A stretch of DNA of 64,000 bases, taken from contig NZ_NFZQ01000003.1 of assembly GCF_002165135.1 (NCBI RefSeq), positions 62,001 to 126,000 of the forward strand, read 5' to 3'. Position 1 is the first letter of the stretch. Each line of letters begins with the position of its first letter. The stretch comes from Pseudomonas sp. SID14000 (GTDB lineage: Bacteria; Pseudomonadota; Gammaproteobacteria; Pseudomonadales; Pseudomonadaceae). Under the pieces are notes generated by a model that made no database searches, had not been told where the DNA came from, and worked only from the letters and a program-made list of their open reading frames with translations. The position numbers were made by a program, and so were the translations under genes. Below, one piece after another: positions 27,962 to 37,400 of this stretch.

Positions 27962-29866
27962 ATGAAATGCGATCCTTCGCTTCTTCTCCCTGCCAAGCCT
28001 GCCGTGAAATCCCGCCTGCTCCGCCAAATGCTGTTGCCGCCACTGATCATCCTGCTGATGGTCGGCCTGGGAATGGCCGGCTACCTGATCAGCGAGAGCA
28101 ACGGCATCCGCACCCTCAGCGAAAATGGCGAACGCCAGCTGGAGCTGCACGCGCGCACGGTCGAAAGCGAAATCAGCAAGTACACCTACCTGCCGAGCCT
28201 GCTGGAGCTGGAAGACAGCGTCTCGCACCTGCTTACCGACCCTGACGGCGGCTCGCGGCAGATCGTCAACGAATACCTCGAAGGCCTGAACCGGCGCAGC
28301 CGCAGCCGGGCCATCTTCGTCCTCGACACCAACGGCCGGGTCCAGGCCACCAGCAACTGGCGCGACGCCGACTCGTTCCTCGGCGAGGACCTGTCTTTCC
28401 GCGCCTACTTCCAGACCGCCGTGCGCGGTGAGCCCGGGCGTTTCTACGGTATCGGCAGCACCACCGGCGAGGCCGGCTATTACCTGGCCCATGGCCTGGA
28501 AGAGCACGGCAAGATCATTGGCGTGGCGGTGATCAAAGTGCGCCTGGACACCCTCGAGGAGCGCTGGCAGCGTGCCCGCCTGGAGGCGTTCGTCAGCGAC
28601 GAGAACGGCATCATCATCCTTTCCAGCGACCCGGCCCGACGCCTCAAGTCGGTACGCCCGCTGACCCCGCAAATCAAGGAGCGCCTGGCCCGCAGCCTGC
28701 AGTATTACTGGTGGCCGCTGAACGAGTTGCAGCCCCTGGCCCGGGAAGCCCTGGCCGATGGCGTGGAAAAGCTGACCTTCCCGGCCAACAGCGAAACCGC
28801 ACAGGGCAAGGCTGGCGAAATGGCCTACCTGGCACAGACTCGGCGCCTGGTCGATACGCCCTGGCATTTCACCCTGCTGACCCCACTGCAGGACCTGCGC
28901 CGCGAATCCATGGTACAAGGCATCCTGGTGGGCGTGGCCTTCGCCTTGCTGGCGATCCTCGGCATCGCCTGGAACGAACGGCGCAAGGTCATCGCCACCC
29001 GCCTGGCAGCCCGCGAGGCACTGCAGGAAGCCAACAGCCAGCTGGAGCGACGGATTGCCGAACGCACGGCCGACTTGCGCGCCAGCAACGAACGCCTGAA
29101 AGGCCAGATTCGCGAGCGTCGGCATGCCGAGCAGACCCTGCGCCACGCCCAGGATGAGCTGGTACAGGCCGGCAAGCTGGCTGCCATCGGGCAGATGTCC
29201 ACCAGCATTGCCCACGAACTGAACCAGCCGCTGGCCGCGCTGCGCACCCTTTCCGGCAACACAGTGCGCTTCCTCGAACGCGGGGCGCTGGAAACCGCCA
29301 GCACCAACCTGCGCACCATGAACGACCTGATCGACCGGATGGGCCGCATCACCGCCAGCCTGCGCTCGTTCGCCCGGCGCGGTGACGACAGCGGCCAAGC
29401 CTCGCTGGCCAAGGCGGTGGATGCTACCTTGCAAGTGCTGGCCAACCGCATCAGCGCCTGTCACCTGCAGTTGCACAATCAGTTCGAGGACCAGCAGCTG
29501 GCCATCGACCAGACCCGCCTGGAGCAGATCCTGGTCAACCTGATCGGAAACGCCCTGGATGCAATGGCGGCCCAGCCGCTGCCGCAACTGTGGCTAGAAG
29601 GCGAGCTGCAAGGCGACAAGTACCGTTTGCAGGTGCGCGACAACGGCCACGGCATCGACGTCGAGGCGCGCAAGCACCTGTTCGAACCTTTTTTCACCAC
29701 CAAACCGGGCGAACACGGCCTGGGCCTGGGCCTGACCCTGTCGGCGAGCCTTGCCGCCGCCGCCAAGGGCAGCCTCAACGTCGAGCACCCCGCCAGCGGC
29801 GGCACAGCCTTTGTACTGGCCCTGCCCCTGGTCTCACCCCCTAGCGAATCGGCAGAGCATCCATGA
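27962..29866 (+). CDS. aauS: Sensor histidine kinase of acidic amino acid system
   Basis: 634-residue DctB-like membrane kinase. The N-terminal helix (about 24-45, LPPLIILLMVGLGMAGYLIS) and a second helix (VQGILVGVAFALLAILGIAW, near 320-340) bracket a roughly 270-residue periplasmic double-PDC-like sensor. A coiled linker leads to the H-box IAHELNQPLAALR with His418, then N, G1, F and G2 boxes (LVNLIGNALDAM, VRDNGHGID, FEPFFTTKPGEHGLGLGLTL). ATG 27962 has AAGG eight bases upstream. It overlaps aauR (ATGA). It is expected to sense extracellular glutamate/aspartate. Confidence 0.92.
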   Translation: MKCDPSLLLPAKPAVKSRLLRQMLLPPLIILLMVGLGMAGYLISESNGIRTLSENGERQLELHARTVESEISKYTYLPSLLELEDSVSHLLTDPDGGSRQIVNEYLEGLNRRSRSRAIFVLDTNGRVQATSNWRDADSFLGEDLSFRAYFQTAVRGEPGRFYGIGSTTGEAGYYLAHGLEEHGKIIGVAVIKVRLDTLEERWQRARLEAFVSDENGIIILSSDPARRLKSVRPLTPQIKERLARSLQYYWWPLNELQPLAREALADGVEKLTFPANSETAQGKAGEMAYLAQTRRLVDTPWHFTLLTPLQDLRRESMVQGILVGVAFALLAILGIAWNERRKVIATRLAAREALQEANSQLERRIAERTADLRASNERLKGQIRERRHAEQTLRHAQDELVQAGKLAAIGQMSTSIAHELNQPLAALRTLSGNTVRFLERGALETASTNLRTMNDLIDRMGRITASLRSFARRGDDSGQASLAKAVDATLQVLANRISACHLQLHNQFEDQQLAIDQTRLEQILVNLIGNALDAMAAQPLPQLWLEGELQGDKYRLQVRDNGHGIDVEARKHLFEPFFTTKPGEHGLGLGLTLSASLAAAAKGSLNVEHPASGGTAFVLALPLVSPPSESAEHP

Positions 29867-31191
29867 ACCAAGCGCCACTTACCGTCCTGATCGTCGAAGA
29901 CGACCCGCATGTGCTGCTCGGCTGCCAACAGGCGCTGGCCCTGGAAGACATCGCCTGCGAAGGCGTGGGCAGCGCCGAGCAGGCGCTGGAGCGCATCGGC
30001 GACGACTTCGCCGGCATCGTCGTCAGCGATATCCGCCTGCCGGGCATCGATGGCCTGGAACTGCTCAACCGCCTCAAGGCCCGTGACCGCAGCCTGCCGG
30101 TGGTGCTGATCACCGGCCACGGCGATATCGACATGGCGGTCGGCGCGATGCGCAATGGCGCCTACGACTTCATGGAAAAGCCCTTCTCCCCGGAGCGCCT
30201 GGTCGACGTGGTACGCCGCGCCCTTGAACAGCGCGGGCTGTCGCGCGAAGTGGTGGCCCTGCGCCGCCAGTTGGCCGGGCAAAGCAGCCTGGAGGGGCGC
30301 ATCATTGGGCGCTCGCCGGCCATGGAGCACCTGCGTGAACTGATCGCCAACGTCGCCGATACCTCGGCCAACGTGCTGATCGAAGGCGAGACCGGTACCG
30401 GCAAGGAACTGGTCGCCCGCTGCCTGCATGACTTCAGCCGCCGCCAGGGGCAGCCGTTCGTGGCGTTGAACTGTGGCGGCCTGCCGGAAAACCTGTTCGA
30501 AAGCGAGATTTTCGGCCACGAGGCCAACGCCTTCACCGGTGCCGGCAAACGCCGCATCGGCAAGATCGAACATGCCAACGGCGGCACGCTGTTCCTCGAC
30601 GAAGTGGAGAGCATGCCGATCAACCTGCAGATCAAGCTGCTGCGCGTGCTGCAGGAACGCACCCTGGAGCGGCTGGGCTCGAACCAGAGCATTCCGGTGG
30701 ACTGCCGGGTGATCGCCGCAACCAAGTCCGATCTGGATGCCATGGGTCAGAGCGGCCAGTTCCGCAGTGACCTGTATTACCGGCTGAACGTGGTAACCCT
30801 GGAACTGCCGCCGCTGCGCGAGCGCCGCGAAGACATTCTGCAGCTGTTCGAACACTTCCTGCAGCAGTCGGCCCTGCGCTTCGACCGTGAGACACCTGCC
30901 CTGGACAGCCAGACACTGTCGCGCCTGATGGCCCACGACTGGCCGGGCAACGTGCGTGAGCTGCGCAACGTCGCCGAGCGCTATGCCCTCGGCCTGCCGG
31001 CGTTCAAGAAAGGCCCCAGCGGTGGTGCCAGCCAAGGCTTGGGCTTTGCCGAGGCGGTGGAAGCGTTCGAGCGCAACCTGCTCAGCGATGCCCTGCAACG
31101 CACTGGCGGCAACCTCAGCCAGGCCAGCCAGGAACTGGGCATGGCCAAGACCACGCTGTTCGACAAAGTGAAAAAATACGGCCTTGGCTGA
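29863..31191 (+). CDS. aauR: NtrC-family sigma-54-dependent response regulator
   Basis: 442-residue DctD-like activator. The receiver carries Asp56 in VVSDIRLPGIDG. The AAA+ domain has Walker A GETGTGKELVAR, Walker B GGTLFLDEVESM and arginine-finger region SDLYYRLNVVTLELPPLRER. The sigma-54 contact loop reads NAFTGA (residues 222-227) instead of the usual GAFTGA. A Fis-type helix-turn-helix (NLSQASQELGMAKTTLFDKV) ends the protein. Cognate palindromes and a sigma-54 promoter lie before aatJ, five genes upstream, which supports the assignment. Confidence 0.93.
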   Translation: MNQAPLTVLIVEDDPHVLLGCQQALALEDIACEGVGSAEQALERIGDDFAGIVVSDIRLPGIDGLELLNRLKARDRSLPVVLITGHGDIDMAVGAMRNGAYDFMEKPFSPERLVDVVRRALEQRGLSREVVALRRQLAGQSSLEGRIIGRSPAMEHLRELIANVADTSANVLIEGETGTGKELVARCLHDFSRRQGQPFVALNCGGLPENLFESEIFGHEANAFTGAGKRRIGKIEHANGGTLFLDEVESMPINLQIKLLRVLQERTLERLGSNQSIPVDCRVIAATKSDLDAMGQSGQFRSDLYYRLNVVTLELPPLRERREDILQLFEHFLQQSALRFDRETPALDSQTLSRLMAHDWPGNVRELRNVAERYALGLPAFKKGPSGGASQGLGFAEAVEAFERNLLSDALQRTGGNLSQASQELGMAKTTLFDKVKKYGLG

Positions 31192-31217
31192 CCTCAACCC
31201 CAACCTGGAAAGACAAC

Positions 31218-31553
31218 GTGGACCTGGTATTCAAAGCGGCCCTGGGCGCGGGCGTGGTGCTGCTGCTGGCGGTGCTGTCGAAGACGCGCAATTACTATAT
31301 CGCCGGGCTGGTGCCGCTGTTCCCTACCTTCGCCCTGATTGCCCACTACATCGTCGGCAAGGGGCGCAGCATTGCCGACCTGAAGACCACCATCCTGTTC
31401 GGCATGTGGTCGATCATTCCGTACTTCGTGTACCTGGCTACCTTGTATGTGCTGGTTGACCGCCTGCGCCTGGAGGCGTCGCTGGCACTGGCCACGGTGG
31501 CCTGGCTGATGGCAGCTACCGTGCTGGTGACCTTGTGGGTGCGGATGCACTGA
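31218..31553 (+). CDS. glpM: GlpM-family small membrane protein
   Basis: 111-residue hydrophobic protein with about four membrane helices (FKAALGAGVVLLLAVL, YIAGLVPLFPTFALIAHYIV, GMWSIIPYFVYLATLYVLV, LALATVAWLMAATVLVTLWV). It matches my memory of GlpM, a membrane protein of unknown biochemical role near the glp genes in P. aeruginosa. GTG 31218 follows GGAAAG. It lies 26 bp after aauR and may be co-transcribed with it. Confidence 0.8.
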   Translation: MDLVFKAALGAGVVLLLAVLSKTRNYYIAGLVPLFPTFALIAHYIVGKGRSIADLKTTILFGMWSIIPYFVYLATLYVLVDRLRLEASLALATVAWLMAATVLVTLWVRMH

Positions 31554-31567
31554 TCGGAATCGGCGCT

Positions 31568-31643
31568 GGCTTCTTCGCGGGTAAACCCGCTCCCACAGGG
31601 TCCTCACATTGCCTGAGGTCTGTGCCGTACCCGCGAAGAAGCC
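31568..31643. repeat. REP pair with one truncated arm
   Basis: The left unit is complete (GGCTTCTTCGCGGGTAAACC followed by CGCTCCCACAG); the right unit keeps only TACCCGCGAAGAAGCC (31628-31643). It lies between two convergent genes. Confidence 0.7.
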
Positions 31644-31652
31644 AACGCGGAT

Positions 31653-32648
31653 TCAGAGCCCTGCGATATGCGTAACATCCTGCCGATGCGCCTGCAGGTA
31701 GGGCAACACAGCCCCCAGTAGCGGCGCCTTGAACGGCTCCTGGAAGCGGTGCGCCAACCCCGGTATCAAACGCAACTGGCTACCTTGAATATGTGCCGCA
31801 AGGTGCACGCCATGCATGACCGGCAGCAACGGGTCGGCCGTGCCGTGTACCACCAATGTCGGCACCCTCAACTGGTTCAGTAGCTCGACGCGGCTCGGTT
31901 CGGCCAGGATCGCCATGATCTGGCGCTTGGCCCCGTCAGGGTTGAACGCCCGGTCGTAGGCCACGGCCGCCTGCTGCAGCAAGGCTGCACGGTCGTCACG
32001 CACCTCGGGGCTGCCCAGCGCCGCCAGCAGGTCGGCCTGCTGTGCGATGGCCATTTCGCGGTTCGCTGCACTGCGCCGGGCAAGCAGCTGCACCAGCGCC
32101 GGATCCGGCGCCGGCAAGCCCGCAGCACCTGAACTGGACATGACCAGCGTCAGGCTGCGCACGCGCTCGGGCGCCATGGCCGCCAGGTGCTGGGCAATCA
32201 TGCCGCCCATACTTACCCCCAGCACGTGGAACTGGCGAATACCCAACGTATCCATCAGACGTAAGCCATCGTCCGCCATGTCAGTCAACGTATAGGGCGC
32301 AGCCACCGGCAGCCCCAACTTGTAGCGCAGCAGTTCGACCGTCAGGTTGGCTGATGGTGGCAACTGGCTCCAGCGTGACAGGCCGACATCGCGGTTGTCA
32401 TAACGGATCACCCGAAAGCCTTGGCGGCACAACGCCTCGACCACGTCGTCCGGCCAGTGGATCAGTTGCCCGCCCAGGCCCATCACCAGCAGCAAGGCAG
32501 GGTCGCCTGGCGCGCCGACGCTCTGGTAGACAAGGCTGACCGCGCCCAGCTCGGCCCGCTGCACCGGCACCTGGGCGTCACAACGCTGTTCGGCGAAACT
32601 CGCAGGTACGCCCAATACAAAGAAAAGAAATAGCCAAAAAGCCCGCAT
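31653..32648 (-). CDS. Secreted alpha/beta hydrolase
   Basis: 331-residue serine hydrolase. A signal peptide ([19 protein letters not shown]) implies export. The oxyanion region [20 protein letters not shown], the nucleophile elbow [14 protein letters not shown] and the late His in [10 protein letters not shown] fit the alpha/beta hydrolase fold, with the acid in [11 protein letters not shown]. It resembles haloperoxidase/esterase-like members; the substrate is unknown. It is divergent from metR. Confidence 0.85.
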   Translation of the reverse strand: MRAFWLFLFFVLGVPASFAEQRCDAQVPVQRAELGAVSLVYQSVGAPGDPALLLVMGLGGQLIHWPDDVVEALCRQGFRVIRYDNRDVGLSRWSQLPPSANLTVELLRYKLGLPVAAPYTLTDMADDGLRLMDTLGIRQFHVLGVSMGGMIAQHLAAMAPERVRSLTLVMSSSGAAGLPAPDPALVQLLARRSAANREMAIAQQADLLAALGSPEVRDDRAALLQQAAVAYDRAFNPDGAKRQIMAILAEPSRVELLNQLRVPTLVVHGTADPLLPVMHGVHLAAHIQGSQLRLIPGLAHRFQEPFKAPLLGAVLPYLQAHRQDVTHIAGL

Positions 32649-32693
32649 GAAAGAAACACCAGAATGCAGATCCCCACTAGAGCGCGAGTCTGA

Positions 32694-32706
32694 TGAATTC
32701 TGTTCG
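32694..32706. promoter_or_regulatory. MetR-like site in metR/hydrolase intergenic region
   Basis: TGAATTCTGTTCG matches the MetR consensus TGAA-N5-TTCA at seven of eight defined positions. It lies between the divergent genes, about 140 bp before the metR start, and could serve autoregulation. Confidence 0.35.
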
Positions 32707-32844
32707 GGCGCGCTGCCACAGTTCAGTGACAGTTTGATGACTCCCGCCAGGCGGTGCGGCCGAACGTCCAGTCGACAGGCGTGGCAACATGAGGGAAACT
32801 CAACTAATTCCCTACTTCCTCAAATCCATACCCCGGAGTCAGCT

Positions 32845-33762
32845 GTGCTGGAGATCCGCCACCTGAAAACCCTTCATGCCCTGCGCGACGCCGACAGCCT
32901 GGTAGAAGCCGCCGAGCGCCTGCATCTGACCCAGTCGGCGCTGTCGCACCAGTTCAAGGAGCTGGAAGAACGCCTGGGCCTGCCGCTGTTCGTTCGCAAG
33001 ACCAAGCCTATCCGCTTCACCAGCGCCGGGCTGCGCCTGCTGCAACTGGCCGATGCCACCCTGCCGCTGCTACGCAGCGCCGAACGTGACATTGCGCGCC
33101 TGGCCGGTGGTACCGCCGGGCGACTGCACATGGCCATCGAATGCCACAGCTGCTTCCAGTGGCTGATGCCGACCATCGACCAGTTTCGTGATGCCTGGCC
33201 GGAAGTGGAACTGGACCTGGCCTCCGGCTTTGCCTTCGCCCCGCTGCCGGCCCTGGCCCGCGGCGACCTCGACCTGGTGGTAACCTCCGACCCGCTGGAC
33301 CTGGCGGGCATCACCTACGTGCCACTGTTCACCTACGAAGCGATGCTGGCGGTAGCCAACCAGCATCCGTTGGCCAGCAAACCCTACATCGTGCCGCAGG
33401 ACCTGCTCGACCAGACCCTTATCACCTACCCGGTGGAGCGCGACCGCCTGGACATCTTCACCCGCTTCCTGGAGCCGGCCGACATCGAGCCGGCCGCTGT
33501 GCGCACATCGGAACTGACGGTGATGATGATGCAACTGGTGGCCAGCGGCCGTGGCGTGTGCGGCATGCCGCACTGGGCGCTGCATGAGTACAGCTCGCGC
33601 GGGTATGTGAAGGGCAAGCGCCTGGGTGAAAAAGGCCTGTTCGCCACGCTTTATGCCGCAGTGCGCACCGACATGCTCGATGCGCCATACATGCGCGACT
33701 TTTTGCTGACTGCCAAGGACACCTCGTTCGCCACCCTTGATGGTGTCAGCGCGGTGCGCTGA
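32845..33762 (+). CDS. metR: LysR-family regulator of methionine synthesis
   Basis: 305-residue LysR-type regulator. The helix-turn-helix LVEAAERLHLTQSALSHQFK and the first residues LEIRHLKTLHALRDADS match MetR, as do AIECHSCFQWLMPTIDQFRD and ERDRLDIFTRFLEPADIEPA in the effector domain. Homocysteine is the co-effector of MetR. GTG 32845 is chosen because GGAG sits six bases upstream; a long upstream extension is unsupported. No metE or metH gene is adjacent here. Its 3' end overlaps the convergent NUDIX gene by 17 bp. Confidence 0.92.
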   Translation: MLEIRHLKTLHALRDADSLVEAAERLHLTQSALSHQFKELEERLGLPLFVRKTKPIRFTSAGLRLLQLADATLPLLRSAERDIARLAGGTAGRLHMAIECHSCFQWLMPTIDQFRDAWPEVELDLASGFAFAPLPALARGDLDLVVTSDPLDLAGITYVPLFTYEAMLAVANQHPLASKPYIVPQDLLDQTLITYPVERDRLDIFTRFLEPADIEPAAVRTSELTVMMMQLVASGRGVCGMPHWALHEYSSRGYVKGKRLGEKGLFATLYAAVRTDMLDAPYMRDFLLTAKDTSFATLDGVSAVR

Positions 33763-34159
33763 CGACCTGCCGGTACAGCGGCAGGATCAGGTCGCGGGTC
33801 AAGGGGGCCAGCTGCATGGCGGGGGCCTGGTCAGCTGCCAGCCACACCACTTCTTCGATCTCCGCTGCCGGGAGCACGGCGGCGGCACTGTCGACACGGA
33901 ACAGTTCGGCCCGTACCTCGAAGCCCGGCTCGTTGGCGGCCGGGGCGCTGAACTTGCCCAGGTGCACGGCCTGGGTCGGGTCGATGTGCAGGCCTAGTTC
34001 CTCATGCAGCTCGCGCACCAGCGCCTGCAGCGGGGTTTCCCCAGCATCGATCTTGCCGCCGGGCTGCATGAAGGCCTGGGTGCCGCGTTTGCGTACCAGC
34101 AAGGTACGGCCCTGAGGGTCGATCAGCAGGGCGGCGGCGATGCGGATGGTCTTGGGCAT
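33746..34159 (-). CDS. NUDIX hydrolase
   Basis: 137-residue pyrophosphohydrolase. The Nudix box is canonical, GKIDAGETPLQALVRELHEE followed by LGL, preceded by FMQPGG. Substrates of NUDIX enzymes (nucleoside diphosphates linked to other moieties) cannot be read from sequence. ATG 34159 (MPKTIRIAAALLIDPQGR) fits the fold; its ribosome site is weak. The last 17 bp overlap the 3' end of metR on the other strand. Confidence 0.9.
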   Translation of the reverse strand: MPKTIRIAAALLIDPQGRTLLVRKRGTQAFMQPGGKIDAGETPLQALVRELHEELGLHIDPTQAVHLGKFSAPAANEPGFEVRAELFRVDSAAAVLPAAEIEEVVWLAADQAPAMQLAPLTRDLILPLYRQVVSAPR

Positions 34160-34230
34160 GGGCTGGGCTCGCTTGAAACAATGGCCGGGGAGGATCCCAT
34201 GGGGGTCCTGGCCTGACAAGGCCAGTGTTT

Positions 34231-34343
34231 CTTGTGCCGGCCTCCTCGCGGGTAAACCCGCTCCCACAGGGATCCCCACAGGGCCAGAGAGCAGCGCAGT
34301 ACCTGTGGGAGCGGGTTTACCCGCGAAGAGGCCGGCACAGGTC
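34231..34343. repeat. REP pair between NUDIX gene and lhr
   Basis: Inverted units with CGCGGGTAAACCCGCTCCCA (from 34247) and TGGGAGCGGGTTTACCCGCG (from 34306), extended outwards by GTGCCGGCCTC / GAGGCCGGCAC. The spacer is about 40 bp. Confidence 0.82.
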
Positions 34344-34406
34344 ATAGCCGACCTGGCAGACGAACGGCCCCTTGCCAACCCGCCCCACACCCTCCATAAC
34401 CAACAC

Positions 34407-37400
34407 ATGAACCTGCCCGCCAAACACCACCCGGTGCTCGAGCTGTTCCACCCCGCTGTGCGCACCTGGTTCCGTCGCCATTTCGCCACGGTGACCGATG
34501 CCCAGGCGCAGGCCTGGCCATTGATCCATGCCGGCCAGTCGATGCTGCTGGCCGCGCCGACCGGCTCGGGCAAGACTCTCAGCGCGTTCCTGGCCGTGCT
34601 CGACGAACTGTTCCGCCTGGGCCTGGAGCAGCAAGGCGAGCTACCTGCGCAAACCCAGGTGGTCTACGTTTCCCCACTCAAGGCGCTGTCCAACGACATC
34701 CGCCTGAACCTGCAAGCCCCGCTCGAAGGCATCAGCCAGGCCCTCGCGGACCAGGGCCTGAACGCCCCGCGCATCACCACGGCCGTGCGCACTGGCGACA
34801 CCCCGCAGAAGGAGCGTGCCGCCATGCGCAAGCTGGCGCCGCACATCCTGGTGACCACACCCGAATCGCTCTACGTACTGATGGGCTCGGCTTCGGGTCG
34901 TGAAGGCCTGGCCAGCGTGCACACGGTGATCGTCGACGAAATCCATGCCCTGGCCGGCAACAAGCGTGGTGCCCACCTGGCGCTGACCCTGGAGCGCCTG
35001 CAGGCCCTGTGCAACCAGCCACTGCGACGTATCGGCCTGTCGGCCACGCAACGCCCGGTCGAGCGGGTGGCGCAGTTCCTGGTCGGCAACGGCCGCCCCT
35101 GCGCCATTGTCGATGTCGGCCATGCGCGGCAGCGCGACCTGGCCATCGAAGTACCGCCAGTGCCTTTAGGGGCGGTGATGGCCACCGATGTCTGGGAGCT
35201 GGTCTACGACCGCCTGGCCGAACTCGCCCGGGAACACCGCACCACCCTGGTATTCGTCAACACCCGGCGTCTGGCCGAGCGCATCACCCGCCACCTCAGC
35301 GATCGGCTGGGCAAGCAAGCTGTCGCCGCGCACCACGGCAGCCTGGCCAAGGAGCTGCGCCTGGAGGCGGAACAACGCCTGAAAAACGGCCAGTTGCAGG
35401 TGCTGGTGGCCACCGCGTCGCTGGAACTGGGCATCGATATCGGCGACATCGAACTGGTCTGCCAGATCGCTTCGCCAGGTTCGATCGCGGCCATGCTGCA
35501 GCGGGTTGGTCGCGCTGGCCACCAGGTCGATGGCGTGCCCAAGGGGCGCCTGTTCCCGACCTCGCGCGACGACTTGATCGAATGCGTGGCCCTGCTCGAT
35601 TGCGTACGCCGGGGCGAGCTGGACGAGTTGCATATCCCCCGTGCACCGCTGGACGTACTGGCCCAGCAGATCGTCGCCGAAGCCAGCAACCAGCCCTGGC
35701 ACGAACAGGCCCTGTTCGACTGCCTGCGCCAGGCCACGCCCTACGCCGAACTCGATCAGCAACACTACCAGGCGCTGCTGCGCATGCTCGCCGAGGGCTA
35801 CAACGGCCGCCAGGGCGTGCGCAGCGCCTACCTGCACCGCGATGCGGTCAGCGGCACCCTGCGTGGCCGCCGTGGCAGCCAGCTGACCGCCCTGACCAGC
35901 GGTGGCACCATCCCCGACAACGCCGACTACGCCGTGCTGCTCGAACCACAGGCACTGAACATCGGCAGCGTCAACGAAGACTTTGCCGTGGAAAGCATCG
36001 CCGGCGACATCTTCCAACTGGGCAACGCCTCCTATCGCATCCTGCGCGTCGAGCCAGGCCGGGTGCGAGTGGAAGATGCCCAGGGCCTGCCACCGACCAT
36101 TCCATTCTGGCTGGGCGAGGCGCCGGGGCGCAGCGACGAGTTGTCTGCTGCGGTGGCCCGGCTGCAGGCGCAGATCGATCAACAGCTGGCCGGCAACAAC
36201 CAGGTCGAGGTGCTGGAATGGTTGCAGGGCACCTTCGAACTGGGCGAAGCCGCCGCCGGCCAGTTGCTCGACTACCTGGCCCGTACCCGCGAAGTGTTAG
36301 GCGCCCTGCCCTCACAGGATACGCTGGTTATGGAGCGCTTCTTCGATGAGTCCGGCGGTACCCAGCTGATCATCCATTCGCCCTACGGCAGCCGCATCAA
36401 CCGTGCCTGGGGCCTGGCCCTGCGCAAGCGCTTCTGCCGTACCTTCAATTTTGAGTTGCAGGCGGCCGCAAGCGAGGACGCCATCGTGCTGTCGCTGTCC
36501 ACCAGCCACAGTTTCGAACTGGACGACGTTTGGCGTTACCTGAATAGCCGCAGCGCCGAGCCGATCCTTGTCCAGGCTCTGCTCGATGCACCGCTGTTTG
36601 GCGTGCGCTGGCGCTGGAACGCCAGCGTGGCCATGGCCTTGCCGCGGTTTGTCGGTGGGCGCAAGGTGGCGCCGCAGATCCAGCGGATGAAAAGCGAAGA
36701 CCTGATTGCCGCCGTATTTCCCGACCAGATCGCATGCCTGGAGAACATCGTCGGCGAGCGGCAGATTCCCGACCATCCGCTGGTCGAGCAAACCCTGGAC
36801 GACTGCCTGCACGAGGCAATGGACAGCGAAGGCTGGCTGGCGCTGCTGCGACGTATGGAAAGCGGCAGGGTACGCCTGCTGTGCCGTGACCTGCCCGCCC
36901 CTTCGCCGCTGGCTTCAGCCATCCTCAATGCCCGACCCTATGCCTTTCTGGATGACGCACCACTGGAAGAACGGCGCACTCAGGCGGTACTCAACCGACG
37001 CTGGAACGAGGTGCACAGCGGCGACGACCTGGGCGCGCTGGACGCCGATGCCATTGCCGCCGTCGCTGCCGAGGCCTGGCCGCAGCCGGGCAATGCCGAT
37101 GAAATGCATGAAGCGTTGATGGGCCTGGGTGCCATCAGCCAGGACGAAGTGCAGGGCAATGCCAGCTGGGAGCTGCTGCTGCGTCAGTTGGCCAAGGCAG
37201 GGCGTGCGTTGCGCCTGGTGGATGAAAAGCTGTGGCTGGCGCGTGAGCGGTTGAGCCTGCTGCAAGTGCTGTATCCCGGCGCCCGGCTGGAACCTGCGTT
37301 GCAGGTACTGCCAGGCTTCGATCAGGCCATCGAGCCTGACATTGCGCTGGTCGAACTGCTGCGAGCCCGCCTGAGCGGCCATGGCCCGCTGACCCGTGCG

